Assembly: GCA_024364805.1 (NCBI GenBank) | Contig: CM044499.1 | Coordinates: 2,555,388 to 2,618,536 of the forward strand | Direction: 5' to 3' | Source of the DNA: Euprymna scolopes | Lineage: Eukaryota; Mollusca; Cephalopoda; Sepiida; Sepiolidae | Length of the DNA: 63,149 bases | Part shown: piece by piece, positions 34,775-46,053 of the stretch | How positions within the stretch are numbered: the first letter of the stretch is position 1 | Layout: every line of letters begins with the position of its first letter | Program-made: the position numbers and the translations under genes | Notes under the pieces: generated by a model | What the model saw: only the letters and a program-made list of their open reading frames with translations | Databases searched by the model: none | Told to the model about the DNA's origin: nothing

Positions 34775-35224
34775 ACGAGGCATAAAAAAAATGACTAAGT
34801 TCAGCATTGCCCACCCTTAATTTAGCCCTAAAAGTCCCCCAAGGAACATCAAATCCTGGTGAAAATGAACAAACGGTACAGTTTTAGGCATTAACATATG
34901 TAAATTTGAGTTCTGTACTATGCAAAAAAAAAAAAGAAATGACTAAATTCAGCATTCCCCCCCCCCACACACATGTAGCCCGAAAAGTCCCCAAGGCCTT
35001 AACATATTTAAATTTGAGTTCAGCACCATGCAAAACTGCTAAATAGACATACACAGAAAATTTTGGAGAAATCTGGTAAAATAGTCCCAAAAATGAAGTG
35101 TTTTTATTAACCCTAAAAGAGCCCCTGGGGCACACCCAAGAGTTATCACAAAGTATAGACAAACAAAATTATATAGAAATCAGTTAGTTACAACTTTTCA
35201 GAAAGTTTTATAAAAATTCAAGGC

Positions 35225-35260
<36 letters not shown>

Positions 35261-35490
35261 CACAAAAGTTTAATTTTAGCCATTTTAACCCGAAAAGCAC
35301 TCTCGGGAGGTAACTGGAGCTTTCCCGGAAAATCCGTTCATTCAGTTTTTTACTCATATCATGTTTAATGTTTGTGCAAAATTTCAAAAAATTCCAAGGC
35401 GTAGTTATTGAAAAAATGCAGACAGATGAACGAACAAAGGTGAATTTACATGTCCACCCTCATTTTGTCGGGAGACCAAAAAAGTATACA
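34775..35490 (+). repeat. Repeat family F copy 2 (uninterrupted)
   Basis: It matches 15985-16950 without the SINE. Two tandem units (AATTTAGCCCTAAAAGTCC near 34820 and CATGTAGCCCGAAAAGTCC near 34973) each end in TAAATTTGAGTTC(T/A)G(T/C)AC and ATGCAAAA. The shared 3' half then carries GCGTAGTTATTGAAAAAATG and TGTCCACCCTCATTTTGTCG. A T-run of about 30 lies at 35229-35258. The intact sequence CACAAAGTATAGACAAAC near 35150 is the empty insertion site of the SINE at 16348. Confidence 0.78.
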
Positions 35491-35810
35491 GTGAAGATAG
35501 TGCAATCAAGCATGGATATATAGTTCTCATGACATTCCAAAATGAAATAAAATAAATAGTACCTACTACATAAAATTACAAAATCAATTCAAATATTAAT
35601 TGGAACGTTTTAAAATTAGCTCGCTTTTGTAATGTAATTATTAGAAAATGTAAAATCATTTTTAGAGGAAAAAAATAAATAACTTTAAAAATGCAGAGTA
35701 AATTATTCAACAAAAACAATTTCCAGTAAAATATAAACACTTAAGTATGTTCTTATTCGAGTCTTGAATAAAAATAAAGTAAATTGTTCCCCCATATAAC
35801 ACATGCCTGC
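35491..35810. other. AT-rich sequence, nothing recognised
   Basis: No gene or repeat family was identified. Confidence 0.5.
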
Positions 35811-37045
35811 AAGTAAGTTTTATAACAAGCCCAACTCTCCTTAATAGTTCACTTCGACATAGCTCCAAGTCAGCATGCACTCCACAGATTTATCTGTCAT
35901 AAGTAAAAATAGACAAAAGTATACAGAAGCTAAAAATAATTGTAAGAGTGAAATAGCTGCAGGCAAGCGAAGGTATACCGAAATCACCAGAAAATACATT
36001 CAGCCGCAGAAATTAGAAACTCTCGATTACTGGAAAATTCCAAAGTGTGGTAAATAATAATCAATAAATAAATAATTCTCACACTAGCTAATAACTATTA
36101 AGTTGTTTGCACGGAAACTAAGTAGGCTAATTTGCTTTCCCAGCGGTTTGCCTCCAACTTCACTTCAAACCTTTATTATTCCTGTTTTTCATAAACGACC
36201 TATTTGATAAAATTGTCTCAGAGATGGGTATATTTGCTGATGGCATCACACTATAACAGACAAAAGAGGAAAACGAATAAACACATATCTAAGAAAATAG
36301 CTGAAGACAGAATGACCTCTAATCTGTCGTGGAATGGTGACATAAATGGACGGTAATATTTAATGTTGCCAAGATTAAGCGTCTTCCTTTTAACAATTAC
36401 AAGATACCTTCTCAACCACTGATTGCTATGAGTACGTTATCTGAAAGCTCTTTGTTTAAACTACTCAGCTTAATATTCACAAGCAACATTAATGAGAACA
36501 AATATATTGAAGGCATTGCCAAGGTTGCCGCAAAGAAAATAGGCTCACTAAAAATTGCTCACACTTGAGAGTATCCTGTATATCTACAAAGCCATAATTC
36601 ACTCATGCATGGAGTATTGTTGCTACATCTCAGCTGATACATCTATCACTAGTCTTTTGCTTTTAGACAGGATCCAAAAGAAGTCTCCAACCTAATAGGT
36701 TCTGCACTATGAACCAAACTCCAACCCCTATCCCACTGTCGAAATGTTGTGTCCCTTGTGGCACTTGCGTCCCCCTCAACGTAAATACTCTCGAAGAACT
36801 CAACAAACAGCAAAATCTCACCTCTACACGGTAAATATCGATAGATGCCAAAAAGCCTTCTACTCTAATAATTTCTTCTCTCAAACTGCTAGATTTTGAA
36901 ATTTTCTCCCGGCCTCCTGCTCCCCTAACTATACTAACATGCAGAAGTTCAAGTGTAGTGTGAACAGACCTCTTGCTGCTCAACTCCCTACATTATGTCT
37001 CTGTAATTGTCCCAGTCCCAGCACTGTTCCTGGTTTGTGGTGAAT
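35811..37045 (+). mobile_element. LINE family A copy 3 with reverse-transcriptase core deleted
   Basis: The start (TTTTATAACAAGCCCAACTC) matches the linker DNA at about 7005 of copy 1. A + frame at 35875-36055 reads MHSTDLSVISKNRQKY and KLETLDYWKI, equal to the linker of copy 1. At about 36178 the sequence jumps from the DNA equivalent to 6640 to that equivalent to 5925, losing about 700 bases with motifs 1-B. It resumes with FINDLFDKI and FADGIT, a changed YADD box. The C-terminal region and the 3' end with GTGGTGAATAAGGGTAAA (near 37045) follow. Frames are broken throughout. Confidence 0.78.
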
Positions 37046-38499
37046 AAGGGTAAACAAAAACAAAAAAATTAATAATATATCTAAAAAGTATTCACTCTAC
37101 TTGTCACATAATTTTAAAATATTCAAAATTTTATATTGAAAATGATTGAAAATTACTTTCTTTCATAAAATTTTAAGTTGAATAGTAAGAATAAATCATA
37201 TATTTGAGAACATTTTCAGATAACATTATGCCACATACATTTGCAAGGAAAGAACGTGAATACCTAGAAACTATCCTCGAATGTCTAAGGTCTCTGTGTA
37301 CAGAGATTTGTCGAAACAATCTTGTATAAGGATACTTCCTCTACGAGAAAATCCTGAATAAATATTAAAAATCACAGTATTTGCAACTCAATATCTTCCC
37401 AGTACGGCTAACCCACACTGGCTTTTACAAGAAATGGTTCACCTTCTCCAAGTAATGTTACCTCAAGTAACAGCACAAAGTTGGGTTCTCCACCAGATTA
37501 GATGAATTATGGTCCTGGAATCCAGTAAGATCAAGAGATCACAAGAAAGATATATAATAAGATATTTAAATGATTGAGGAAAGGGGAATTCTGTTCTCAA
37601 CTTCTTTACTAATTCAGTGTTTGAGAGATAAAGGAGAACTTTAATAGAATATTCTAATATCTATGTATTTCATATAGAGATTAAGTTTCCTCATGAGCTT
37701 TTGTCGATCTTTGGTATGAGATCAAAGTGTAATATCTGTTCTGTTTCTGATCAGAATCCTTGACTGGAGATTTAAAAAAAAAAATTTGTCCCAATCCAGA
37801 CTGCCTATTTTTTTTTTTTTTTTTTTTTTTTTTGCAGTGTCTTGCCCTCGTCGGGGATCAAGTAAATAAAAAATGTGTTCTTGAAATAAATTGATTAGTT
37901 TGAATAACTTCAACAATTGTTAAATTTCTTTGCAAAAAGTTTGAGATTTAAAAATACTTAAACTCTAAATGTGCAGAAGATAAAAATGAAATTGTTGTGA
38001 AAATAGCAGATGGTTGCCGTTTTTTCTCTAATGCACTTAGAGCATTAAAGCGATTTCTCAAAAATAAGTAAAATGATTTAGAGAAATATGCATAACGGAA
38101 ATCAGATTTGTGCATGCTTAAGACGATCCTTGTATCATTAACTTGCCGCCTTTGTTTTCTCCCGCTTTTCTATTGATAAAAGTTCAGGCAGCATTTCTCA
38201 TAAGCTGTTATACAATATTTCTCAAGTTAACAGAACAGCATGCACACATGTTTACAACACAAACGAATGCTTGGAACACGATAATTGTTGAACAATTGAT
38301 TTCCAAAACTCCAGAAATTCTATAATGCAATATTTACTTTACTATAAGCAGTTGAGATTTAGAAGATTAAGTATATTTACGCGCGCACACACAAACTTTG
38401 TGTTATCTGCTGAAATAATATTTACGATATGCGGGTGCAGATTATTACCTTTAACATAATTATATTTACAATATATATTTGCATGTGCGTATATGTATA
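37046..38499. other. AT-rich sequence without recognised gene
   Basis: A poly-T run lies at 37808-37833. The frames 37722-37916 (-) and 38143-38325 (+) have no recognisable homology. Confidence 0.5.
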
Positions 38500-38611
38500 C
38501 GACATAATTGCATTGACACACCAGTTCTTGTTAGATCACCGAAGTTAAGCAGCGTTGAGCCTGGTTAGTACCAGATGGGTGCCCATTTGGAAAATCTAGG
38601 TGCTGTATGTA
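38500..38611 (+). pseudogene. 5S rRNA-derived sequence, copy 2
   Basis: The best 5S match of the window: TTGACACACCAGTTCTTG, GATCACCGAAGTTAAGCAGC, GTTGAGCCTGGTTAGTACCA, GATGGGTGCCCATTTGG and TAGGTGCTGTATGTA. The intermediate element and C box of the 5S control region are close to the animal consensus. The 5' end is altered (CGACATAATTGCA), and the gene is alone rather than in a tandem array, so it is treated as a dispersed derivative. Confidence 0.85.
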
Positions 38612-38789
38612 CTCTCTGCTTATCTCGGTATTTGTTTCCAGTCGTCCTGAACATACACATTACTTGCTACTGGTATTTAACAATGTCGACTCAGGAGAGG
38701 TGTGGTTGTAGATTGCGCATCCCCTATCACAAAAAATTTTGTGTGCAGGCACCCCTTCATGGGTATCCATAGTCTGTCAATGTATTTTG

Positions 38790-38862
38790 TTTTCATGGAA
38801 ATCTATCCAGAGAAGGCATGAAGCCAATTGATGCAATAAACTAGAAATACCACTTTAAGGTA
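38790..38862 (+). repeat. Short dispersed repeat shared with 49680-49755
   Basis: TCATGGAAATCTATCCAGAG, then GCATGAAGCCAATTGATG and TACCACTTTAAGGT, match TATGGAAATCGCTCCAGACA, then GTATGAAGCCACCTGATG and TGCTACTTCAAGGT. Here it lies 180 bases after the 5S-derived head and could be the tail of that element; at 49.7 kb it lies just upstream of a LINE-B copy. Confidence 0.6.
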
Positions 38863-38898
38863 AAAAAAAAAAAATAAAATAATAACCGACAATATATA

Positions 38899-39715
38899 CT
38901 TTTTTTTTTTTTTTTTTACAAGGTAATCCCAACTTATCAAGGTCCGAAGGCCACTCGAGGATAAAGGTTAATGAATTTAAGATAATAGCTAGTAATCGTT
39001 AATGGTTTGGGTAGAACTTGGATTATTTAAGAGGACGGTTCAACAAGAACTTGTTTACATTGGACTTGAAAGCTACCATATTGAAATCGGCTGGGAAGCA
39101 GGCCAATGAAACAGTGTTCCACATACGGGCTGCTCTAGGAAAGAAACTGTGTTCATGGAATCTGTATTTAGAATTAGGCATAGAGAGAGAGTGGGGAAAA
39201 TTGTTGATAGTGGTTGTAGCTGGTCAAGTATTTTTTGAGAAAGTTTGGCATGAGAGGATCATAGGTTGAAACTCAGATGAGCACTTGGCATAGAAAATAA
39301 CGACAAAGCAGAGACAGGCTAGCAAGGTCTCCTCTCTGGGAAAGAGGTTGCAGGGAAGAGAAAAGGGCATATCCTACTAAGTTGTGAAGTGGGCCTTGAA
39401 CTCTATCAAGGCAAGGTAGGGCGCGCTGAGTACCTCCTGACCAGATGTGGCGACAGTACTCCATTTTAGGATGCATTTGGCTCTTTTACAAATAGAGAAT
39501 TGCATCGGCAGAGAAATACCTACTGGAGCAGTGTGATGATCTAACAATTTTCCAGTGATCTTGGCAACAGATTTGATGCATGTGTTCCATTTCAGATCAG
39601 GAGTTAAGGTCAGTCTCAGGAGCTTGTCAAGACATGGTGTTTACAAGACGAGAGCTATTTATTTCAATTGGGTCCAGATGGGGCTCAGTGATTATGATGA
39701 AAAGAGAAAAGCTTG
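38899..39715 (-). mobile_element. LINE family B copy, 3' part
   Basis: It begins (3' end, minus strand) with a poly(A), seen as a T-run at 38899-38917, then the LINE-B 3' region. The minus frame 39476-39273 reads KMEYCRHIWSGGTQRALPCL and FSSLQPLSQRGDLASLSLLC, the thumb and tail box also seen at 50860-51030. The copy is cut near 39715 in the region equivalent to SIE.NG..LEEAPCLDKLL. Confidence 0.8.
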
Positions 39716-40159
39716 GTTTTAAATGCATTAAATTAACTAGCCACCCCGCCTTTTTTTGTAATATGGATAGATTCATAATTTGGGTTATATTTACTTTAGT
39801 TTTGTGCGAAAATGAGCAAAAAGAAGGTACAAGCTATTTGTGAAAATTCAGATATCTCCTATCTGCATGAAATTAAAACGAGAGCTGTTAGATATTAATT
39901 CATAAACATTCTTAAAATTTCAGTTAAATATTTTAACAAGTTGTTAGAAGATAATATGGGCAAAACCTCTCACTTAATTTTTTTTTTTTCCGGACATCAA
40001 AGTTTACCCATATTCAAAAGATATGAATTAAGAAAGAGTCCTCGAATTTTAATTTCTTGAACCTTCTTAAGCTGGAGCCCCATATTTTAGACATTTTCTG
40101 GAATCAAGCTCATGTGATGGATTTTCATCAAAATTGGAATTACTGAGAAGAAAGAGAAT
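39716..40159. other. AT-rich sequence, possible old repeat
   Basis: CATGTGATGGATTTTCATCA near 40110 followed by AAAATTGGAAT resembles CATGCAATGGTTTTCATCA and AAAATTGGAATAA at 62610-62640, hinting at an unclassified dispersed repeat. No coding content. Confidence 0.4.
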
Positions 40160-40470
40160 ACGAAGAAAACTATTATAACATCGAAATGTAGTCTTTGTGA
40201 AATCTGTAGGTGTATTAATGAAATGGTGTGAATAATTCAAAGAAAGGTGGGATTATAAAAGAGAGAAAGATAGTCAATTATGACATCACAATCCATTCTC
40301 ATTTTGTGAAATCCATTGATATTTTATTGGACTAGTGGAAATAATTAAGAGATACAAATAAGAGATAAAGTTAGGAAAGGTGATAGTGAGGATAAGAGAG
40401 AGAAAAGTTTTATGATATCACAATGTATTTTGATTTTGTGAAATCCTTTAACGTTGTAATACGTGTAAAG
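40160..40470. repeat. Diverged tandem repeat, unit about 130 bp
   Basis: TATGACATCACAATCCATTC then TCATTTTGTGAAATCCATTG near 40280 recurs as TATGATATCACAATGTATTT then TGATTTTGTGAAATCCTTTA near 40415. A weaker copy (TATAACATCGAAATG, CTTTGTGAAATCTG) lies near 40175. Confidence 0.6.
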
Positions 40471-40507
40471 ACATGATTATCAGCACATTTAAAAATTATA
40501 CATTTAA

Positions 40508-40938
40508 TCTAATATATAAACGGCTATATGTCTGTCTCAATATTTTCAAACTCTATCTCCTCGGAAACTAAAAGTTGTAAAGTGGCGCTAGGCACCTCAA
40601 ATGATTTATTTTTTTCACGGACCGTTCTTTTATGGGTTTTTAACCGGTTAAAATAGTTTTTAAGGGGTCAAAAATAGATCTAAATTGAAAAAAATCGTTA
40701 TACATTTTGTATATTAATCTTAGTTTATTTTTAATTTAAATTAGTGCATATGCATATTGCATTCGTACAGTGGTAACATCGCCAACTTCGAATGCTACAA
40801 CTTCGGTTTCGATTTTAGTGGATGAAACCCAAATACTTTTTTTTTATTTTTGAAATCACGACTCTATAATAATATATACAAAATCTGAACAAGTTAAAAT
40901 ATATTTAAGCGTATTTTACACCAGCCGCCCACCTCTAG
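40508..40938 (+). mobile_element. Helitron-like element G2 with tRNA-like segment, both ends visible
   Basis: The copy starts A|TCTAATATATAAACGG and ends CCACCTCTAG|T, matching the Helitron rule of insertion between A and T with 5' TC and 3' CTAG. At about 40768-40830 it carries GTACAGTGGTAACATCGCC and CGGTTTCGATTTTAG, spaced and ordered like tRNA A and B boxes. A second copy of this subfamily lies at 48641-49085 (AAACTCTATCTCCTC, GGTTAAAATAGTTTTTAAGG). No protein is encoded. Confidence 0.7.
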
Positions 40939-41566
40939 TAATATATATAACAAATACTGTTCAATGAGTCACAGATGATGTAATAGTAAAGAAAACTTTG
41001 GAAATCTATGAATCACATATTGAATTACGTAATTTAACCGATGTAAACTATTTGTTTACAAAAAAGCCATTAATTTAGAAAGGTGTTTCCAAGCATTAAA
41101 TAATGCAAATACTATTAAACACAACCCTATCCCATACATACGAATCTGCTTTATTTATTATACTGACAATGAAACAGAAACAACACATAAACATGCCTGA
41201 GAGGGAACTGTGAGGGCCTTATGCTCCAAGTTCACGTCCTGACTAGAGGCCCTGATGGTGGAGGCTTAAACCGCCCTTTATGACAGAGCAAAATTTTGCA
41301 AAAATATTCTGAGATATATTTTGAATTTTTAGAAAACACAAATTTGGTTCAGATATGGCGCTTTTTTACTCATTTTCAAAAAATGTCAAATTCGTCTCAA
41401 GCAACAGAATATAAATTAAATTTCACATTAAATTAAAGATAATAGGACGGACTTTTTTTTAATCAAACTCTTTGAATATTTACACATGTATAAACAAAAT
41501 ATATACTGTAATTTGGGGTAAGTGGGCCAACTAGCTAAAAATGCTTTTTTGGCAACCATGCATAAA
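40939..41566. other. AT-rich sequence, nothing recognised
   Basis: A less AT-rich patch at 41200-41290 (GTCCTGACTAGAGGCCCTGA) shows no coding signature. Confidence 0.45.
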
Positions 41567-42707
41567 ATTGCCAATTCCCACCATGATGCATAACTCTACA
41601 CTTTTTAGTTGGTGCAATTACCTCCAGATTTGGCACAATTACCACAAAGTACAGGACGGAAATTGCAATTAAAGTAGATTTAGATGTAATATCGTTTAAA
41701 TACCATTATTTAGAGATTAATCAAATATAATTTGCATAAAAATACGAAGACCTTCTACTAGTTCAATATAAATACTTTGATATAAATATAATTATGGTTT
41801 GGTGTGAAAAATATTATTTTATAAGCTACTTCCAAAAAATTCCATAAGAGTTATGAGGAAGGGGTGCTTATATTTTTATTATTTGGATGAAGGAGCTTTC
41901 ATATTATTGTGCTTAGATAAGGAGCTTTTACATTTTTATTGAATTTGGAGGAGGAACTTTCACATTTTTATGTTTGAAAGAGGAGGGACTTGTACAATTT
42001 TATTGTGTTCAGAGAAACTTCCAGTTTTCTTTTAGAGTTATCTATTAAACTTCAAATTTTCATAACTTTATTTTTTATTTAAATTGTTTAAAAATTAAGT
42101 GTTAAATTTGTAAAAGAACTACAATGCATCATTAGCTTCATTTATTTCACAGAAATACATTCTCCTTCATCTTTTCTTCGCATGTTATGGATTAACATCA
42201 TTTAAACAATGACTCCAAAGAAAGGTGAAATTCCTTTTCTTATACTTCTCTAAACCCTCGATTTCAAAAGTATTTACACAACGATTTTCATGAAAATGTT
42301 TATACAAAGAATAAAGAATTATACAAATTCATAAAATTGAGAAATTTTTAATCATTTTAAAACCTCTAAAATGTATGTATTTGTGTGTGTGTGTGTGTGT
42401 GGGGGGGTAATCCGTAATATAACAAATGTATGATGAGTAGAGATAGGACAACATCTTCTTTTCATTGTTTTGACTATCGAGTGTGTATCCGTTAATATCT
42501 TTATATGTTGTTATATAAGGTGATGTGGTTCTCGGTTGATTTAACTGTCTGTGTTGGATATGTACTCAAGAGTCCAAACAATAAGAATATTCTGTTGTCA
42601 TAGCCCTAATGCTGAGAGTTGATCATTTATTCAGTTTCTGTGTGTATGACACACTTTAACAATCTGTGAATGATTGCCAATTCCCACCATGATGCATAAC
42701 TCTACAC
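41567..42707. repeat. Exact 35-bp direct repeat bounding about 1.07 kb
   Basis: The same 35 bases, including GCCAATTCCCACCATGATGC, occur at 41567-41601 and 42673-42707 without a mismatch. Between them lie a minisatellite (41861-42015), a G-run next to a TG microsatellite (42382-42410) and AT-rich DNA without coding content. Perfect identity in a region of worn repeats suggests a recent event or ongoing gene conversion. Confidence 0.8.
41861..42015. repeat. Minisatellite, about 32-bp unit, five copies
   Basis: Units begin GGTGCTTATATTTTTATT, GGAGCTTTCATATTATTG, GGAGCTTTTACATTTTTATT, GGAACTTTCACATTTTTATG and GGGACTTGTACAATTTTATT, each closing with a GAAGGA- or GAGGA-like word. Unit lengths vary from 29 to 32 bases. 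Confidence 0.75.
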
Positions 42708-43574
42708 GAACGTGCAGATTTACTCACATCATTTCTTACTTCCGGTCAATGTGAAGAAATACATAAATCTTTTAACTCACCATCACGTCAGTGTTAATTA
42801 GCCTCTATTGGTTAGATGCCACAGTGCAAAGAGAATCGCTTGTTTCATCTCCAAGTATTCCAGTCACATAGGGATGAACACTAAATCAATCAATAGGTGA
42901 AGGAATGCGTCTAAAAATATCGGTTGTCAGGAGACAGAGGCTCACTTACCTACAACTTTTTCATAACGAATAAATATAACCCTTTAAAAGATACATATGA
43001 TAAAAAAGATTAGTTAAATTTGAAAATTGAGAAAACCAAATGTTTTATAATTTTTTTTTATTAAATGATTGAATTTTTTGTTGGGAGTGGAGGTTCTGAG
43101 ACTTTCACTGTAAAAACAGCTTATCCATAGAAAAAGACTTAGTGTGTTTTTTTTATTATTATTTTCATTTTGTTGGTGGTATTTTTTTATTATTTTCATT
43201 TTGTTGGTGGTATTAACCCGAGTGGTCAACTCCTCGTCACTGACAGTTGGCGTGAAGTCTGAATTGATGTGTATTGTTCGGTTGGCACGAGAAACAATAA
43301 TAATGATAGAATATGAATAATAATGTTTTCTACACAACAATTAAGTTTTTGTCAAAAATATACGTGATAGTGGAGCACCCTATTTTATAATTATGTTCTC
43401 TGATTAATAATTTTTGTCAAAAACATACATGGTACTGAAGCACTCTAATCCACATTCTTTCACTAAATCTACTGCATTGGTCGTTTTCATGCACTGCTTA
43501 GAAATGTCTTGATCTTTTTATTTATTATTTTATTAAAATAGGTGTATTTGTTCATTCTTTCATTCAACAGAACC
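42708..43574. other. AT-rich sequence with a 31-bp duplication
   Basis: ATTTTCATTTTGTTGGTGGT occurs at 43161 and again at 43192 as an adjacent duplication. The minus frame 43014-43340 spans it but shows no homology. Confidence 0.5.
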
Positions 43575-43985
43575 CCATTCAAGAAAAGAAACTATCAGCC
43601 ATGTGTATGCAGTGTTATGATATATAAAAGTGAAGCTTAGCCAGTGAGGGCTGAGGACATGCGTTGCATAGATAAATGATATGAGAATGATGTAATGAAT
43701 GTATCGTGTAGGTCTTAAAGATAGTTAGATCTGATGACGTCAGAGGAAATATGGATAGTATAGTGAGATGAAAGAAGTGATGTGATTTTTAAGGTCAGTA
43801 GATGTAAAACAGTTAAGGTAGCAGGTTCAGTTTACAAAGGAAGGCAAAGAAAAACAAGGAAGAAAATAATAAAAATGAACCCCAGAGAATGAGGGGCAGA
43901 TAAAAAGCTGGCCAGAGAGAGAGAGGATAGGTTAGAAGTCGATTTCTTCATGACTGACGTTAAACCGAAAATAATTATTACATTC
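43575..43985 (+). mobile_element. LINE family C 3' fragment
   Basis: It starts in the region equivalent to the VY..SETWPVRAED box (AGTGAGGGCTGAGGACATGC near 43640). It passes GATCTGATGACGTCAGAGGA and ends GAAGTCGATTTCTTCATGAC, then GTTAAACCGAAAATAATTA. Heavily worn; no frame survives. Confidence 0.72.
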
Positions 43986-44224
43986 GTATTTGATATAGGA
44001 GACTACTTATCCTTTCAGCACGTGTTCACTGAACTCAATTACATTATAAACATTATGTAGATATAGCTAAATGAAAATGACTTTAATAAATCCAACGTAT
44101 ATGTTACTTATAAATACAATAACATGATCATTTATGACATTCAGATTGATTAAACCTTCAGTGACTGGGGGTTTGAGAATGAAAATGTTTTTAATTGCGT
44201 TTTTAAACAATATTTATCTTATTT

Positions 44225-44860
44225 AAATAAAACCCTGACAGTTGCTACCACTCAGGGTTAGAATAAACCTAAGCAACTAAGCAGTGACCCAACGTTGTAG
44301 AAAGCTTCAAATAAGCGCTACATCGGCATATATAGGTCCCTGTTTTATCCAAGATAAATACTATTTAATCCATAACTAATATCCAGCAGGTGCTACAGAA
44401 ACTGAGTTTATAGTAGAGCCTCTGCCACCGTTCTAAAAATTAAAACCCTTGTCTTATCGCCATAATGTTGCATTGCTATACCTGTTTTACAAGTATTTTA
44501 ATGGATTATGCTCTGAAGAACACATAGCACTTGTGCCTTCTTGAAGTACATACTCTCAACTAACATAACAAGCAGCAAAATTCCACTCCATCACTGATGA
44601 TATCCCTAGATGCCGGAAAGCCTTTTACTCTAATAGTTTCTTCCCTCAGGCTGTTATATTTTGGAATACCCTATCTATTTCCTGTTTCTCTGACTGTACC
44701 AACACGCAGGAGTTAAAATGTAATGTGAATAGAAATCTTGTTCACTTTCTCACATAATCTGCTGTAGATATGTTCCCAAATAGTAATCGTTATGTTCAAG
44801 TGGCAATATGCCTTGTTTGCTGTGAATAAGGATTAAAAACCTGGATGTATTTTAAGGTCA
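44225..44860 (-). mobile_element. Old SINE family E copy, split by a LINE-A 3' end
   Basis: The left part (CTGACAGTTGCTACCACTCA near 44236) and the right part (CTGGATGTATTTTAAGGTCA near 44842) match the middle and 5' end of family E in minus orientation. The LINE-A piece lies between. It is more diverged than the copies at 16.3 and 56.6 kb. Confidence 0.55.
44440..44838 (+). mobile_element. LINE family A 3' end fragment
   Basis: CTTCTTGAAGTACATACTCT, GATGCCGGAAAGCCTTTTAC, CAACACGCAGGAGTTAAAAT and the terminus GCTGTGAATAAGGATTAAAA match the 3' end of copy 3 (36750-37045). ATTAAAACC on the left and ATTAAAAACC on the right are possible target-site duplications. Confidence 0.75.
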
Positions 44861-45384
44861 TGAACAGAATCTCATCACACACCATTAATCATGCTAATCA
44901 TAAATATTGTGTATAATATCCTTACATCTTTCAACAAATTCATAAAATGTCTTTTGTATTGATGAGAAATAAGAAACCAATTATTTTTAACCTTTATTTT
45001 TGATGCCAATGTCATTTTACGAAAAGTTATTTCATAAACTCCAAACAAAATAATTATCCAAATGAGCAACGCCAGGAAAAATTCAGATGGATGCAGACAT
45101 TTTTCCCAGTCGAATTTCATCAAGTAGATCCTTGGTGGATTTTGAAGCAGGAGTAATATAAATTGCCTGATTAGGTTAAAAATAGCTCAAATTGTAAATC
45201 GCTATGAGAATAAATTGAATAAATTCGGAAAAGCAAAAATATATTTTAAAAGCACATTTTTGGGATTTATCTGAAATAGGATAAAATATACAGATCGATA
45301 TATTTTAAATATATTCTGTGAAATTTATTCTTTTGTTTTAATTTGAAATGAGATTCCTAATTAAAATAGATGCTATAAATCATC
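44861..45384. other. AT-rich sequence, nothing recognised
   Basis: The minus frame 44875-45123 begins MMKFDWEKCLHPSEFFLALL and contains a hydrophobic stretch (LALLIWIIILFGVY), but no family, splice context or repeat could be tied to it. Confidence 0.45.
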
Positions 45385-46005
45385 ATATTCGGTTTAACAT
45401 TCATTTTTACATACTGGTAGGTGTTGGACGACTTTAAGAAATTGATTTCCAAACTAAACTATCTCTGGCTGGATCTTTATTTCTCCTTTTTCTCATCTAT
45501 GTTTATCCCTTTCTTCTGTGTTTTCCTCGGTCTTTAACTATGAACTGGACCTGCTGCCTCCACTGTTCTATTTCTACTAACCCAAGAATTATTCATTTTT
45601 TTAAAACATAGCTATACCATTGAAACCTCCTCTTCTGCACTCATAGCCCTATACTGCTCAAATTTGATCATCCTCTGAGGTCATCAGATCTAAACTTGTA
45701 TTTTAAACTCACATGACACATCCATCATATTCTCATATGATTTATTTCTATGCAACATGTCTTCAATCTTTACTGGGCAAGTTTCACTTCCGTACACAAT
45801 CACACTGTATACACGTCTGCTAAACAGTTTCCTTTGTCGACAGTAGTAACGTTCTGCTAGTTAGCAAAAGTAGAATTCCCTGAACTTGCTCTATTCACTT
45901 CTAACTATTGTAACCATACGAGCACCTTCTCTATCTTCTGCTCCAATATTAGCAAGGTAACAAAACTTAACAACCTCAATAGCTTCAAACATATTTTGTT
46001 CAACA
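45385..46005 (-). mobile_element. LINE family C, longest 3' copy
   Basis: On the minus strand the translation gives FEAIEVVKFCYLANIGAED, TIVRSE, a stop, SKFREF, then VYSVIVYGSETCPVKIEDML. This is the order of motif E (F.YLG), the thumb, and the SETW box of this LINE type. It continues through GATCTGATGACCTCAGAGGA and ends GGAAATCAATTTCTTAAAGT, then GTTAAACCGAATATGATGAT. The copy defines the family 3' end best. Confidence 0.8.
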
Positions 46006-46053
46006 AAACAAATAAATGAGGCCAGACATTATCATAACTTAAATTTTTTTACT

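Noticed and set aside
38500-38611. Functional 5S rRNA gene
   Set aside because: The 5' end and several paired positions differ from animal 5S, there is no tandem array, and two other worn copies occur at unrelated sites.
44875-45123. Minus-strand 82-residue frame with a possible membrane segment as a host gene
   Set aside because: Single short frame in AT-rich DNA with no homology or gene context; a hydrophobic stretch is expected by chance from T-rich codons.
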